Below, piece after piece: positions 24,508-32,794 of a stretch of 64,000 bases of DNA. Within the stretch, counting starts at the first letter, position 1, and every line of letters starts with the position of its first letter. The stretch is from Nocardioides daejeonensis. Its GTDB lineage: Bacteria > Actinomycetota > Actinomycetes > Propionibacteriales > Nocardioidaceae. Position numbers and translations under genes: made by a program. Under the pieces are notes generated by a model. It had not been told where the DNA came from, did not search any database, and saw only the letters and a program-made list of their open reading frames with translations. The stretch is taken from NCBI RefSeq assembly GCF_003194585.1, contig NZ_QHKZ01000003.1, positions 124,001-188,000 on the forward strand, in the 5' to 3' direction.

Positions 24508-25312
24508 CACCCTGACACCAGTGAACGTCTCGACTCCTCTGCGCCTCCGTGAGGTGACCGCCGGCTACGGCTCGCGCACGATCCTCCACGGCCTCGACAT
24601 CGAGGTGCCCGTCGGCCGGTTCACCTCGGTGATCGGCCCCAACGGCTGCGGCAAGTCGACGACCCTGCGCGTCATGGCACGGCTTCTCTCACCCGACTCC
24701 GGCGACGTGCTCTGGCACGGGCGCCCGGTCGCGGACCTCAAGCCGCGGGAGCTGGCGACGCAACTCGCGATGCTGCCGCAGGTCCCGGTCGCGCCGGAGG
24801 GGATGACGGTCGAGGACCTCGTCGCCATGGGCCGTCAGCCTCACCAGCCGTGGTGGCGCGCCTGGAGCGCCGAGGACGACCGGATCGTCGCAGAGGCGAT
24901 GGCGGCAACGGCCATCGCCGATCTCGCCGAGCGCCCGCTCGACGAGCTCTCCGGAGGACAGCGCCAGCGTGCCTGGATCGCCATGACCCTGGCACAGCAG
25001 ACCGAACTGCTGCTGCTCGACGAGCCCACGACCCACCTCGATCTCGCCCACGCCGTCGAGGTGCTCGACCTGGTGTGCCGACTGCGCGACGACACCGGCA
25101 GGACCGTGGTCGCCGTGCTCCACGACCTCAGTCTTGCCGCCCGCTACAGCGATCATCTCGTCGTGCTCAAGGACGGACGCCTGGTCACCGCAGGCGCACC
25201 GCGCGAGGTGCTGACCCCCGAACTGCTGCTGGACACCTTCGGGCTGCGCGCCCACGTCTTCGACGATCCGGTCGAGGGTCGTCCGGTCGTAGTGCCGGTC
25301 GGTCATGGCTGA
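24500..25312 (+). CDS. iron-siderophore ABC transporter ATP-binding protein (FepC-like)
   Basis: This is a 270-residue ABC ATPase energising the two FecCD permeases. It has Walker A GPNGCGKSTT (about 46-55), the Q-loop at LPQVP, the signature LSGGQRQRAWIAM (about 150), Walker B LLLLDEPTTHLD and the H-loop LHDLS, all canonical. The GTG at 24500 follows GGAGG with 4-bp spacing. It overlaps the permease stop at its 5' end and the exporter gene start at its 3' end, so the five plus-strand genes form one tightly coupled operon. Confidence 0.94.
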   Translation: MSDTLTPVNVSTPLRLREVTAGYGSRTILHGLDIEVPVGRFTSVIGPNGCGKSTTLRVMARLLSPDSGDVLWHGRPVADLKPRELATQLAMLPQVPVAPEGMTVEDLVAMGRQPHQPWWRAWSAEDDRIVAEAMAATAIADLAERPLDELSGGQRQRAWIAMTLAQQTELLLLDEPTTHLDLAHAVEVLDLVCRLRDDTGRTVVAVLHDLSLAARYSDHLVVLKDGRLVTAGAPREVLTPELLLDTFGLRAHVFDDPVEGRPVVVPVGHG

Positions 25313-26978
25313 GGTCGCGAGCGCGGCTCCGCGCACCGCCTGGGCTCTCCTTCGGCGCGGCGTACGCCGCAACCCTGGCCGGATGAGCGGCTTCCTGTTC
25401 CTGCTCTCGCTGTGGCAGGTGTGCGAGACGCTCGTGCCGGTGGCGATCGGACTGGTCATCGACAAGGCGGTCGCCACCTCCGACCTCGACGCTCTGCTCT
25501 GGTCGGGAGTCGGCATCTGCGTCCTCTTCCTCGTCCTCTCCTGCTCCTACCGCTTCGGCGCCCGGCTGGGGTTCGCCGCCGTGCAGTGGGAGACCCACCG
25601 GCTGCGACTGGAGATCACCGCTCGCTCCCTGGATCCCGGCGGCGTCGTCGACGCCGCCCGCACCGGCGAGACGCTCTCGCTGGCCACCTCCGACACCGAC
25701 AACGTGGGCTTCGCCCTGCGCTCACTGGGCTACAGCCTCTCCGCCGTCGCCTCGTTGGCCATCAGCGCCGTGGTGCTGCTGCGCATCGACATCGCCCTCG
25801 GCCTGACGGTGCTCTTCGGCGTCCCCCTCGTGCTGGTGGCACTCCAGGCGCTCACCCCCGTCATCGCACGGCGTACCACCCGGCAGGAGCAGGCGGTCGC
25901 GGCCGCCTCGGGCGTGGCCACCGACCTGGTGCGCGGGATCCGGGTCGTGCAGGGGCTCTCCGCCGAGGACGAGGCCAGCACTCGCTACCGCCGCACCAGC
26001 CGGCACGCGTGGGTCGCGGGGGTACGCAACGCCGAGGCGTTCGGGGCGATGGTCGCGGTGACCTCGCTCGCCGGGGGTCTCTTCCTCGCCCTGGTCGCGC
26101 TGCTGGCAGGCAACCTGGCGCTGGAAGGCCGGATCACCATCGGCGAGCTGGTGGTGGTCGTGGGCCTCAGCACCTATCTGACGGGCCCGATCCAGGTGAT
26201 CGGTGCGATCAGCGCCCAGGTCGCCCAGGCCCTGGCCTCAGCGCAGCGCATCGTCGACCACCTGCAGTCCGAGCGCCGGGTAGCCACCGGCGAAGCGCAG
26301 GCGCACGGCGCCCTCACCTGGCGCTGCACCACCCCCGAGCTGCAGTCCGAGCCCGGAGAGCTGCTCGGCATCGTGGTCGCCGATGCGGGCCGGGCCGACG
26401 CCCTGATCGCACGGCTGGCTGAGGGCGATCCCGACATCCTCGCCGGCGGCGTACCGCTGGATCGGCTGAGCCACGAGGCGCGGCGCGACCTGCTCGTCGT
26501 CAACCCGCACCGGGTCGACCTCTTCGAAGGCACCCTCGCGGAGGCGATCAGCCCGCCGGGAGGATCCTCGGCGGAGGCCCTCTCCGCCGCCCTCGAGGCG
26601 TCGGCCGCAACCGATGTGGTGGCACTCTCCCCCGACGGCCTGGCGCAGCGCGTGCACCCGGACGGCGCCACCCACTCCGGTGGCCAACGCCAGCGCATCG
26701 GCCTCGCGCGAGCCCTGCTGGCCGACCCTCCGCTCCTGGTGCTGCACGAGCCGACCAGCGCCGTCGACGCCGTCACCGAGCACCGGATCGCCGAAGGACT
26801 GCGAGCCCACCGGCACGCCCGGGGAAGCGACCGTACGACGTGGCTGGTCACCACCTCGCCCGCGCTGCTGGCGGTCGCCGACCGGGTGGTGCTGGTCGAT
26901 GCGGAGGGCACGGTCGCGACCGGCACGCACCACGAGCTGGCCGAGCACCCCACCTATCGTGAGGCGGTCCTGCGATGA
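25305..26978 (+). CDS. ABC exporter half-transporter with degenerate nucleotide site
   Basis: This is a 557-residue type IV (exporter-fold) ABC protein: a membrane domain of about six helices (residues 1-300) and a C-terminal ATPase domain. The ATPase domain is asymmetric. The Walker A region reads IVVADAGRADALIARL near 355-370, with no GK-S/T. Walker B is LLVLHEPTSAVD with His for the metal-binding Asp. The H-loop His is replaced (LVTTSPALL). The signature HSGGQRQRIGLARALL is perfect. It therefore contributes the signature, but not the ATP-binding P-loop, to the working site. The start overlaps the FepC-like gene by 8 bp. The cargo is unknown; siderophore export or import is the obvious hypothesis. 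Confidence 0.9.
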   Translation: MAEVASAAPRTAWALLRRGVRRNPGRMSGFLFLLSLWQVCETLVPVAIGLVIDKAVATSDLDALLWSGVGICVLFLVLSCSYRFGARLGFAAVQWETHRLRLEITARSLDPGGVVDAARTGETLSLATSDTDNVGFALRSLGYSLSAVASLAISAVVLLRIDIALGLTVLFGVPLVLVALQALTPVIARRTTRQEQAVAAASGVATDLVRGIRVVQGLSAEDEASTRYRRTSRHAWVAGVRNAEAFGAMVAVTSLAGGLFLALVALLAGNLALEGRITIGELVVVVGLSTYLTGPIQVIGAISAQVAQALASAQRIVDHLQSERRVATGEAQAHGALTWRCTTPELQSEPGELLGIVVADAGRADALIARLAEGDPDILAGGVPLDRLSHEARRDLLVVNPHRVDLFEGTLAEAISPPGGSSAEALSAALEASAATDVVALSPDGLAQRVHPDGATHSGGQRQRIGLARALLADPPLLVLHEPTSAVDAVTEHRIAEGLRAHRHARGSDRTTWLVTTSPALLAVADRVVLVDAEGTVATGTHHELAEHPTYREAVLR

Positions 26979-28705
26979 CCCCGCTCTTTCCCACCGCCGA
27001 CCTGCGGACGACGACCCGCGCGTCGCTACGCCTGGTCGCCACGCGACGCTGGCCGCTCCTCGGCGCCGCGCTCTCCTTCCTGTGCGTGGGAGCCTGCGCT
27101 CTCGTGCCGCCCTGGATGCTGGGACGCATCGTCGACATCGTGACCGAGGGCGGCTCCTCGATCACACGGCCCATCGTGGCGATCGTCCTCGCTGCGGTCG
27201 GCAGCGCACTCTTCACGGCCCTGTCTGTCGCGCTCCTGGCCCGCGCAGCCGAGCCGGCGGTGGCCGAGCTGCGGGAGGAGGTGCTCGACCGCGCACTTCA
27301 CGTCGAAGCCTCGGCGCTCGAGGCATCCGGTACCGGCGACCTGCTCGCCCGGGTCGGTGACGACGCGCGTCTCGTCGCCGACTCGGTCCGGGACTTCGTG
27401 CCGTCACTGATCAACTCCGTCGTGCTGATCTGCTTCACGCTCGGCGGACTCGCGGCCCTCGATTGGCGCCTGGCACTGGCCGGCCTGCTGGCCGCGCCCT
27501 TCTACGCCCGCGGCCTGTGGTGGTACCTCCCCCGCTCGGGTCCGCGCTACCGCGAAGAGAGGATCGCCCAGGGCCAGCGGGCCCAGGCCATGGTCGGAGC
27601 GCTCAACGGAGCGGAGACCGTACGCGCTCTCGGCCTGCAGGAGCAGCAGCTGGAGCGGGTGGATCAGCGCTCGGGCCGCGCCCGCGACATCACCCTCGGC
27701 GTGTTCGTCCTGCTCACCAAGTTCTTCGCCGCCGCCAACCGAGCCGAGGTCGTCGGCCTCTGCGCGGTGCTCGGCACCGGCTTCTGGCTGGTCCACGAGG
27801 GTCAGGTCACCGTCGGCGCGGTGACCGCCGCGGCGCTCTACTTCCACCGGCTCTTCGACCCGGTCAGCGCGCTGCTGTTCGTCTTCGACAAGTTGCAGTC
27901 GGCCGGCGCCTCCCTGGCTCGCCTGGTCGGTCTGGCCGAGACCGCGCCGGCCGCACCGGCCGTACCACCCGAGCAACACGGGGCACTCGAGCTCCGCGGG
28001 ATCAGCCACGCGTACGTCGCGGGGCGCCCGGTCCTCCAGCCCACCGATCTCCGGGTCGCGCCCGGCGAACGCGTGGCCGTCGTCGGCGCCACCGGCGCCG
28101 GCAAGTCCACGCTGGGCCGGATCGCCGCGGGACTGCTGCCGCCGACCACCGGCCAGGCCTTCCTGGCAGGTCACTCCTACGAGGATCTCGGGCGCCGCGG
28201 TGTCCGCTCCCGCGTCGTGATGGTCAGCCAGGAAGGACACGTCTTCGCCGGCACCGTGTTGGAGAACCTCACCCTCGGTCGTCCCGACGCCTCCCTGCCG
28301 GAGGTGGAAGCGGCATTGGAGACGGTGGGGCTGAAGGCCTGGCTCGACACCCTTCCCGACCGCCTCGACACCGTCGTCGGCGACGGCGGCATGACTCTCA
28401 CGCCGGCCCGCGCCCAGCAGCTTGCCCTGGCCCGGGTCGAGTTGCTCGCGCCGTGGTTCGTCGTGCTCGACGAGGCCACCGCAGAGGCAGGCTCCGCCGG
28501 GGCCCGCGACCTCGACGCGGCCGCCACGGCCGTCACCCAGGGCCGCGGCGCCCTCGTCATCGCACACCGCCTGAGCCAGTCGGCCCAGGCCGACCGCGTC
28601 GTAGTGATGGCCGACGGCGCGGTCGTCGAGACCGGCACCCACGAGGAGCTGGCCGCCGCCGGCGGACGGTACGCTGAGTTCTGGGCGGCGTGGACAGGCG
28701 CCTGA
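26975..28705 (+). CDS. ABC exporter half-transporter, partner with intact P-loop
   Basis: This is a 576-residue exporter-fold ABC protein, overlapping the previous gene by 4 bp (ATGA). The membrane domain spans about 1-310. The ATPase domain has an intact Walker [14 protein letters not shown] (about 371), Walker [11 protein letters not shown] with the catalytic Glu, and the H-loop IAHRLS. The signature is lost: [13 protein letters not shown] in place of LSGGQ. The two proteins are complementary, so the heterodimer would have exactly one consensus ATP site, as in TM287/288 or BmrCD. In mycobacteria an exporter-fold pair, IrtAB, imports siderophores with a fused SIP domain. Here SIP is separate and a FecCD importer is also present. 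Confidence 0.92.
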   Translation: MTPLFPTADLRTTTRASLRLVATRRWPLLGAALSFLCVGACALVPPWMLGRIVDIVTEGGSSITRPIVAIVLAAVGSALFTALSVALLARAAEPAVAELREEVLDRALHVEASALEASGTGDLLARVGDDARLVADSVRDFVPSLINSVVLICFTLGGLAALDWRLALAGLLAAPFYARGLWWYLPRSGPRYREERIAQGQRAQAMVGALNGAETVRALGLQEQQLERVDQRSGRARDITLGVFVLLTKFFAAANRAEVVGLCAVLGTGFWLVHEGQVTVGAVTAAALYFHRLFDPVSALLFVFDKLQSAGASLARLVGLAETAPAAPAVPPEQHGALELRGISHAYVAGRPVLQPTDLRVAPGERVAVVGATGAGKSTLGRIAAGLLPPTTGQAFLAGHSYEDLGRRGVRSRVVMVSQEGHVFAGTVLENLTLGRPDASLPEVEAALETVGLKAWLDTLPDRLDTVVGDGGMTLTPARAQQLALARVELLAPWFVVLDEATAEAGSAGARDLDAAATAVTQGRGALVIAHRLSQSAQADRVVVMADGAVVETGTHEELAAAGGRYAEFWAAWTGA

Positions 28706-28820
28706 ACGGGCGCGGCGCGGCGTCACTTTCGAGTGCTGGCGCCGTTATACCGACAAGGGGGCGGAGTCAGCAGCGCGCGCTGGTGCCCGCCGGAGGAACC
28801 TCGGAGGGGAATTCAGCACC

Positions 28821-29969
28821 ATGCATGCACGTTTGCGAACGACCATGGTCGGGCTCGTCGGCCTGGCAACGGCACTGACCACCGTCGGCCTCACCGTGGC
28901 CACCAGCACGACCGCCCAGGGCGCAGCAGCGCCCGCTCCCGGCGCGACCTGCAGCCTGAAGGCGACCGGTACCACCGGCGCGGCGCCCGCCTCCTTCACC
29001 GCCACCATGGCGACCCCGGAGGCGGCTCCCATCACCGACGTCAACGTGCGTCTCGATGCGACCGCGGCCAAGAACAAGAGTGGCAACTGGAAGATCTCGC
29101 TGGGCCACGACGGCAGGTCCTCGACGTTGAAGGACGCCGCTCCCGGGCTGTTGGGAATCGGCGCCAAGCACATCCCGCTGGCCGGCCTCGTCCTCGACGA
29201 CGAGGCGACGGCGGACGTCCTCAGCGCCGCCGGACCGGGCGCGTACAAGCCCTCCTCCAAGCTCTCCACCTTCGACGGGCGGGACGCCACCGGAGCGTGG
29301 ACCCTCACCGTCAGCAACGCGAACGGCCTCACCACCGAGACCGGCTCCGTCGTCGCCTGGAGCATCGAGGTCACCTACGACTGCGATCTCGACAAGGACT
29401 TCGTCCCGAACCTGAAGGACAACTGCCCGACCACCCCGAACCGCGACCAGGCCGACGCCGATCGGGACGGGATCGGCGACGCCTGCGACCCCGACGCCGA
29501 CAATGACGGCATCCCCAACGCGACCGACAACTGCCCGACGGCCGCGAACCCGGGCCAGGAGGACCTGGACGGGGACGGGATCGGCGACGCCTGCGACCCC
29601 GACGCCGACAACGACGGCTTCTACAAGGGCGACAAGTGCCCGCTGTCGGCGGGAGACACCGACTCGGGGTGCCCGGAGGTCAAGCGGAAACTGACCGTCA
29701 AGTACAAGCCCGGCAAGCGGGTCTTCGTCGGCAAGGTCAAGGCGAGCTCCAACAAGAGCACCTGCCAGGCCGGCACCCCGGTGCGCCTCTACCGGGGGAC
29801 GAAGCACGTCGCCGGCGCCTTCACCAACAAGAAGGGCAAGTTCACGATCCGCCGCGGAAAGTACTCCGGCAAGCTGCGCGTGATCGTCCCGCTGCTCGTG
29901 CAGAAGCCGAACAGCGTCCAGGGCTATGCCTGCGCCGAGAAGAAGTCGAAGAACTTCAAGCTCAAGTAG
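28821..29969 (+). CDS. secreted protein with P-domain and thrombospondin type 3-like calcium repeats
   Basis: This is a 382-residue exported protein. Residues 1-35 are a signal peptide. Residues about 45-190 resemble a proprotein-convertase P-domain ([36 protein letters not shown]). Residues about 193-285 hold thrombospondin type 3 repeats with D-x-D-x-D-G-I/F loops ([20 protein letters not shown] is one) and spaced cysteines, expected to bind calcium. The C-terminal about 100 residues are Lys-rich beta structure. No protease domain is attached, although P-domains usually accompany subtilases. The start at 28821 has GGAGG about 20 bp upstream. It lies downstream of the iron operon but in a separate unit. 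The function is unknown. Confidence 0.83.
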   Translation: MHARLRTTMVGLVGLATALTTVGLTVATSTTAQGAAAPAPGATCSLKATGTTGAAPASFTATMATPEAAPITDVNVRLDATAAKNKSGNWKISLGHDGRSSTLKDAAPGLLGIGAKHIPLAGLVLDDEATADVLSAAGPGAYKPSSKLSTFDGRDATGAWTLTVSNANGLTTETGSVVAWSIEVTYDCDLDKDFVPNLKDNCPTTPNRDQADADRDGIGDACDPDADNDGIPNATDNCPTAANPGQEDLDGDGIGDACDPDADNDGFYKGDKCPLSAGDTDSGCPEVKRKLTVKYKPGKRVFVGKVKASSNKSTCQAGTPVRLYRGTKHVAGAFTNKKGKFTIRRGKYSGKLRVIVPLLVQKPNSVQGYACAEKKSKNFKLK

Positions 29970-29993
29970 CACCCGCGGCGCCACCTACCCCCG

Positions 29994-30032
29994 CAAGACC
30001 CCGGTCGAACATCTCTTCGACCGGGGTCTTGC
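29994..30032. terminator. intrinsic terminator between the calcium-repeat gene and the LysM gene
   Basis: GCAAGACCCGGTCGAA (29994-30009) pairs with 30016-30032 through 16 bp with one bulged G and a 6-base loop, followed by a T-containing stretch. It lies 25 bp after the stop at 29969. Confidence 0.8.
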
Positions 30033-30037
30033 GTTGT

Positions 30038-30088
30038 TCGAACACATGCTCTATCTTCGAACACGTGCTCGATCGAACAGGTGATCGA
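30038..30088 (+). promoter_or_regulatory. three clustered LexA (SOS) boxes upstream of the LysM gene
   Basis: Against the actinobacterial consensus TCGAAC-N4-GTTCGA, three 16-bp sites are seen. 30038-30053 is TCGAACACATGCTCTA with two mismatches. 30057-30072 is TCGAACACGTGCTCGA with one. 30073-30088 is TCGAACAGGTGATCGA with one. The last two abut. They lie 83-134 bp before the LysM gene start. Confidence 0.85.
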
Positions 30089-30171
30089 CGCCGGGCCGAG
30101 AGGTTGTGTCGGAGGGTGTCGATAGAACTCGGTCGACACACCCGCCTCTCCTTCCCCCTCGGAGGTTCCCG

Positions 30172-30492
30172 ATGAGCACTGTCGCCCTGCACCCCGTCCG
30201 TCCCGCGCTGCAGCTGACCCGCCGTGGTCGCGTGGTCGTCTTCCTGGCCGCCACCGCCCTGGTGCTGCTGGCTGCGATCTTCCTGGGCGCCGCCTCGGTC
30301 GCGACCGATGACGCCGGTTCGGTCACGCAGACCCGCGTCATCATGGTCGACGAGGGCGACACCTTGTGGGCGATCGCCTCCGATCTGGCTGACGACGGCA
30401 AGGTGCAGCAGATGATCGACGCCATCAAGCGACTCAACGCCCTCGACTCCGCGGCGCTCCAGGTGGGCCAGGAGCTGCACGTTCCGGCCTGA
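30172..30492 (+). CDS. SOS-linked small LysM membrane protein (putative cell-division inhibitor)
   Basis: This is a 106-residue protein with one transmembrane helix (about 20-44, VVVFLAATALVLLAAIFLGA) and an external LysM domain (about 55-104, VDEGDTLWAIASDLADDG ... LQVGQELHVPA) that would bind peptidoglycan. The size, topology and position next to lexA match the SOS-induced division suppressors YneA (Bacillus), DivS (Corynebacterium) and Rv2719c (Mycobacterium). The promoter carries three LexA boxes. Unlike in mycobacteria and corynebacteria, where the gene is divergent from lexA, here both point the same way. GGAGG lies 6 bp before the ATG at 30172. The division-inhibitor role is inferred from context. 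Confidence 0.85.
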   Translation: MSTVALHPVRPALQLTRRGRVVVFLAATALVLLAAIFLGAASVATDDAGSVTQTRVIMVDEGDTLWAIASDLADDGKVQQMIDAIKRLNALDSAALQVGQELHVPA

Positions 30493-30509
30493 CGCGACCG
30501 ACACGCCAA

Positions 30510-30525
30510 TCGAACAAATGTTTGA
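30510..30525 (+). promoter_or_regulatory. LexA box upstream of lexA
   Basis: TCGAACAAATGTTTGA differs from TCGAAC-N4-GTTCGA at one position and lies 84 bp before the lexA ATG, the expected autoregulatory site. Confidence 0.88.
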
Positions 30526-30609
30526 GAGCAGGCGCACGGTGAGGCACAGTGACAGTGCACAGCGACGACGTCCTCACCACCCGTGCCAGCCCGGAAAGGC
30601 AGAGCGCCG

Positions 30610-31335
30610 ATGACACCCCGCAACGAGTCCGGCAAGGTCTCCGAACTGCCCGACGGACCGCCTGATGCGACCGGGCTCACTCCACGACAGCAGCGCATCC
30701 TCACCGCGATCCGCGACGCCCTCGAACAGCGGGGTTACCCGCCGAGCATGCGTGAGATCGGAGAGATCGTCGGGCTCACCTCGTCCTCCTCGGTGGCCCA
30801 TCAGCTCAAGGTGCTCGAGTCGAAGGGCTTCATCAAGCGCGACCCCAACCGGCCGCGCGCGATCGAGGTCTTCCTGCCTGAGGTGCTCGCCGCGCGCCGA
30901 GCGATCAGCTCGGCCGACGACTCCGGGATCGACGTGACCGGGATCGGCGACACCGCTCCCCCGGCCACCTACGTGCCGATGGTCGGCCGCATCGCAGCCG
31001 GTGGCCCGATCCTCGCCGAGGAGCGCGTCGAGGAGGTCTTCCCGCTTCCGAAGTCCCTCGTCGGCGACGGCACCCTCTTCATGCTCGAGGTCTCGGGCGA
31101 GTCGATGATCGAAGCCGCCATCTGCGACGGTGACTACGTCGTCGTGCGCCAGCAGCCGACGGCCAACAACGGCGAGATCGTCGCCGCGATGATCGACGGC
31201 GAGGCCACCGTCAAGACCTTCCAGCGCAAGGACGGCCACGTCTGGCTGCTCCCCCACAACCCGGTCTTCGAGCCGATCGACGGCACCCACGCCACCATCC
31301 TCGGCGTCGTCACTGCCGTACTGCGACGCGTCTGA
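30610..31335 (+). CDS. lexA: SOS repressor LexA
   Basis: The product is the SOS transcriptional repressor, cleaved in a RecA-dependent manner. It is 241 residues long. The N-terminal winged helix covers about 24-90 ([20 protein letters not shown]). The latent protease has the cleavage bond A130-G131 (RIAAGGP), the nucleophile S165 (VSGESMIEA) and general base K202 (EATVKTF). The ATG at 30610 has GGAAAGG about 10 bp upstream; a GTG at 30583 in frame is less likely. A LexA box precedes it, and the SOS-linked LysM gene lies just upstream. Confidence 0.97.
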   Translation: MTPRNESGKVSELPDGPPDATGLTPRQQRILTAIRDALEQRGYPPSMREIGEIVGLTSSSSVAHQLKVLESKGFIKRDPNRPRAIEVFLPEVLAARRAISSADDSGIDVTGIGDTAPPATYVPMVGRIAAGGPILAEERVEEVFPLPKSLVGDGTLFMLEVSGESMIEAAICDGDYVVVRQQPTANNGEIVAAMIDGEATVKTFQRKDGHVWLLPHNPVFEPIDGTHATILGVVTAVLRRV

Positions 31336-31356
31336 GAGGCGTGTCCCTTGCCCCGA

Positions 31357-31369
31357 CCGGTCGTTGAGG
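31357..31369 (+). repeat. 13-mer CCGGTCGTTGAGG ending 4 bp before a start codon (copy 1)
   Basis: CCGGTCGTTGAGG occurs here and again at 40544-40556. In both places it ends exactly 4 bp before the ATG of a gene for an exported or membrane-anchored protein. It includes part of the ribosome-binding site. It may be a shared leader or promoter element, or a remnant of an intergenic repeat. Confidence 0.5.
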
Positions 31370-31373
31370 GTGC

Positions 31374-32747
31374 ATGTGGATCTCCGCCTGGGCACGGCAC
31401 CTGCAGGGTCCGTTCCTCGCCCTGACCGCCTGCTGCCTCGCCGCGACGACGGTCGGGGCAGCACCCGTCGCCGCCGACCCGCCCGACCTCTCCCGAGACG
31501 TGGTGCAACGGCTTCTCCAGAGCGACCCGACGGCGCGCCTCGATGCTGCCGGCCGGCTCTTCTTCGCCGACCGGCACACGGCGCGACTCGTTGGCCCCGA
31601 GGCACCTGCCCGCGCCGTCGCGCCGTTGAACGAGACCTTCTCCCTCCACAGTCGGCCGCGGTCGAAGCGGGTCCTCTACCTCGACTTCGACGGCGAGCGG
31701 GTCTGCAACACCGGATGGAACCGCGGCGACGGAGGCATCCTCGGCGGCCTGCTGACCCCGACACTGCCGTGCGGCGACTACGAAGGATTCAAAGGCGCCA
31801 CCTCGCACCGGCTCCCCTCCGCCGACCTGAAGGCGATCCAAGAGGTCTGGGCGCGGGTCAGTGAGGATTTCGCACCTTTCGACATCGATGTCACCACACA
31901 GCGGCCGAAGCACAGCGCGATCGAGCGCGCCGGCTCCGGCGACGACCGCTTCGGCGTCCACGCCGTAGTCACGGCGAGCACGCGAGCCCGCAACGCCACC
32001 TGCGGCGGCCCAGGCTGCGCCGGCGTCGCCTACGTCGGAGTCTTCCCCGACGCTCACGCCAACGACCAGCGGATCCTCTGGGCCTTCTCCGAAGAGATCG
32101 GCAACAACCCGCGTCGGCTGGCCGACGTCCTCTCTCATGAGGCGGGCCACACCCTCGGCCTCCTGCACGACGGTGGCGGGGGCGATGGCGAGTACTACGG
32201 CGGACATGGCATCTGGGGGCCGATCATGGGCTCCGGCGATCGCCACCTGACCCAGTGGAGCCGAGGCGAGTACGCCGGAGCGTCCCAGCGTCAGGACGAT
32301 CTCGCGGTCATCGCCAAGCACGGAGTGCAGCGGATCCGCGACGACCACGCCGACGGACGCCGCGGCGCCTCCCGCCTCAAGCGCGGCCAGACGGCACATG
32401 GCGTGATCACGAGTTCGACCGACACCGACGCCTTCACCCTGCGCACCACCTGTCGGTCCCGGGTCGTCCTGCGCGCACGCAACGCCGCCCTCGGCCCGAA
32501 CCTCGACATCCGCATGACCATCCGGCGCCCCGGTGCCCGCCGCGCCCAGGTCATCGACCCACTCTCCTCCGCCTCGGGCAAGGCCGGAGGCCTCGACGCC
32601 ACCTGGCGCGGCAAGGCACGACCCGGCACCTGGTTGGTCACCCTGGCCGGTACCGGGGCCCGAGACCCGGGCAGCACGGGCTACTCCCGCTACGGCAGTC
32701 TCGGGCAGTTCACGCTGAAGGCCTCCGGTAGGTGCGTACGCCGCTGA
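31374..32747 (+). CDS. secreted metzincin-type zinc metalloprotease
   Basis: This is a 457-residue exported endopeptidase. Residues 1-35 form a signal peptide (LTACCLAATTVGAAPVAA). The zinc site SHEAGHTLGLLHD near residue 255 fits the metzincin pattern H-E-x-x-H-x-x-G-x-x-H/D, and a Met-turn-like GIWGPIMGSGDR follows about 20 residues later. Catalytic Glu is present. The C-terminal about 125 residues (SRLKRGQTAHGVITSSTDTD and onward) resemble a pre-peptidase C-terminal beta-sandwich that usually helps secretion or substrate binding. It follows lexA by 38 bp but has its own leader, so SOS control is uncertain. Confidence 0.85.
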   Translation: MWISAWARHLQGPFLALTACCLAATTVGAAPVAADPPDLSRDVVQRLLQSDPTARLDAAGRLFFADRHTARLVGPEAPARAVAPLNETFSLHSRPRSKRVLYLDFDGERVCNTGWNRGDGGILGGLLTPTLPCGDYEGFKGATSHRLPSADLKAIQEVWARVSEDFAPFDIDVTTQRPKHSAIERAGSGDDRFGVHAVVTASTRARNATCGGPGCAGVAYVGVFPDAHANDQRILWAFSEEIGNNPRRLADVLSHEAGHTLGLLHDGGGGDGEYYGGHGIWGPIMGSGDRHLTQWSRGEYAGASQRQDDLAVIAKHGVQRIRDDHADGRRGASRLKRGQTAHGVITSSTDTDAFTLRTTCRSRVVLRARNAALGPNLDIRMTIRRPGARRAQVIDPLSSASGKAGGLDATWRGKARPGTWLVTLAGTGARDPGSTGYSRYGSLGQFTLKASGRCVRR

Positions 32748-32794
32748 GGGCGAGTCGGGACGTCTCAGCGGCTGCCGGCCCCTCACCGGTGCCC

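Noticed and set aside
20459..28705. Siderophore biosynthetic gene cluster
   Set aside because: Only uptake, reduction and transport genes are present; no NRPS, NIS synthetase or hydroxylase lies in the window.
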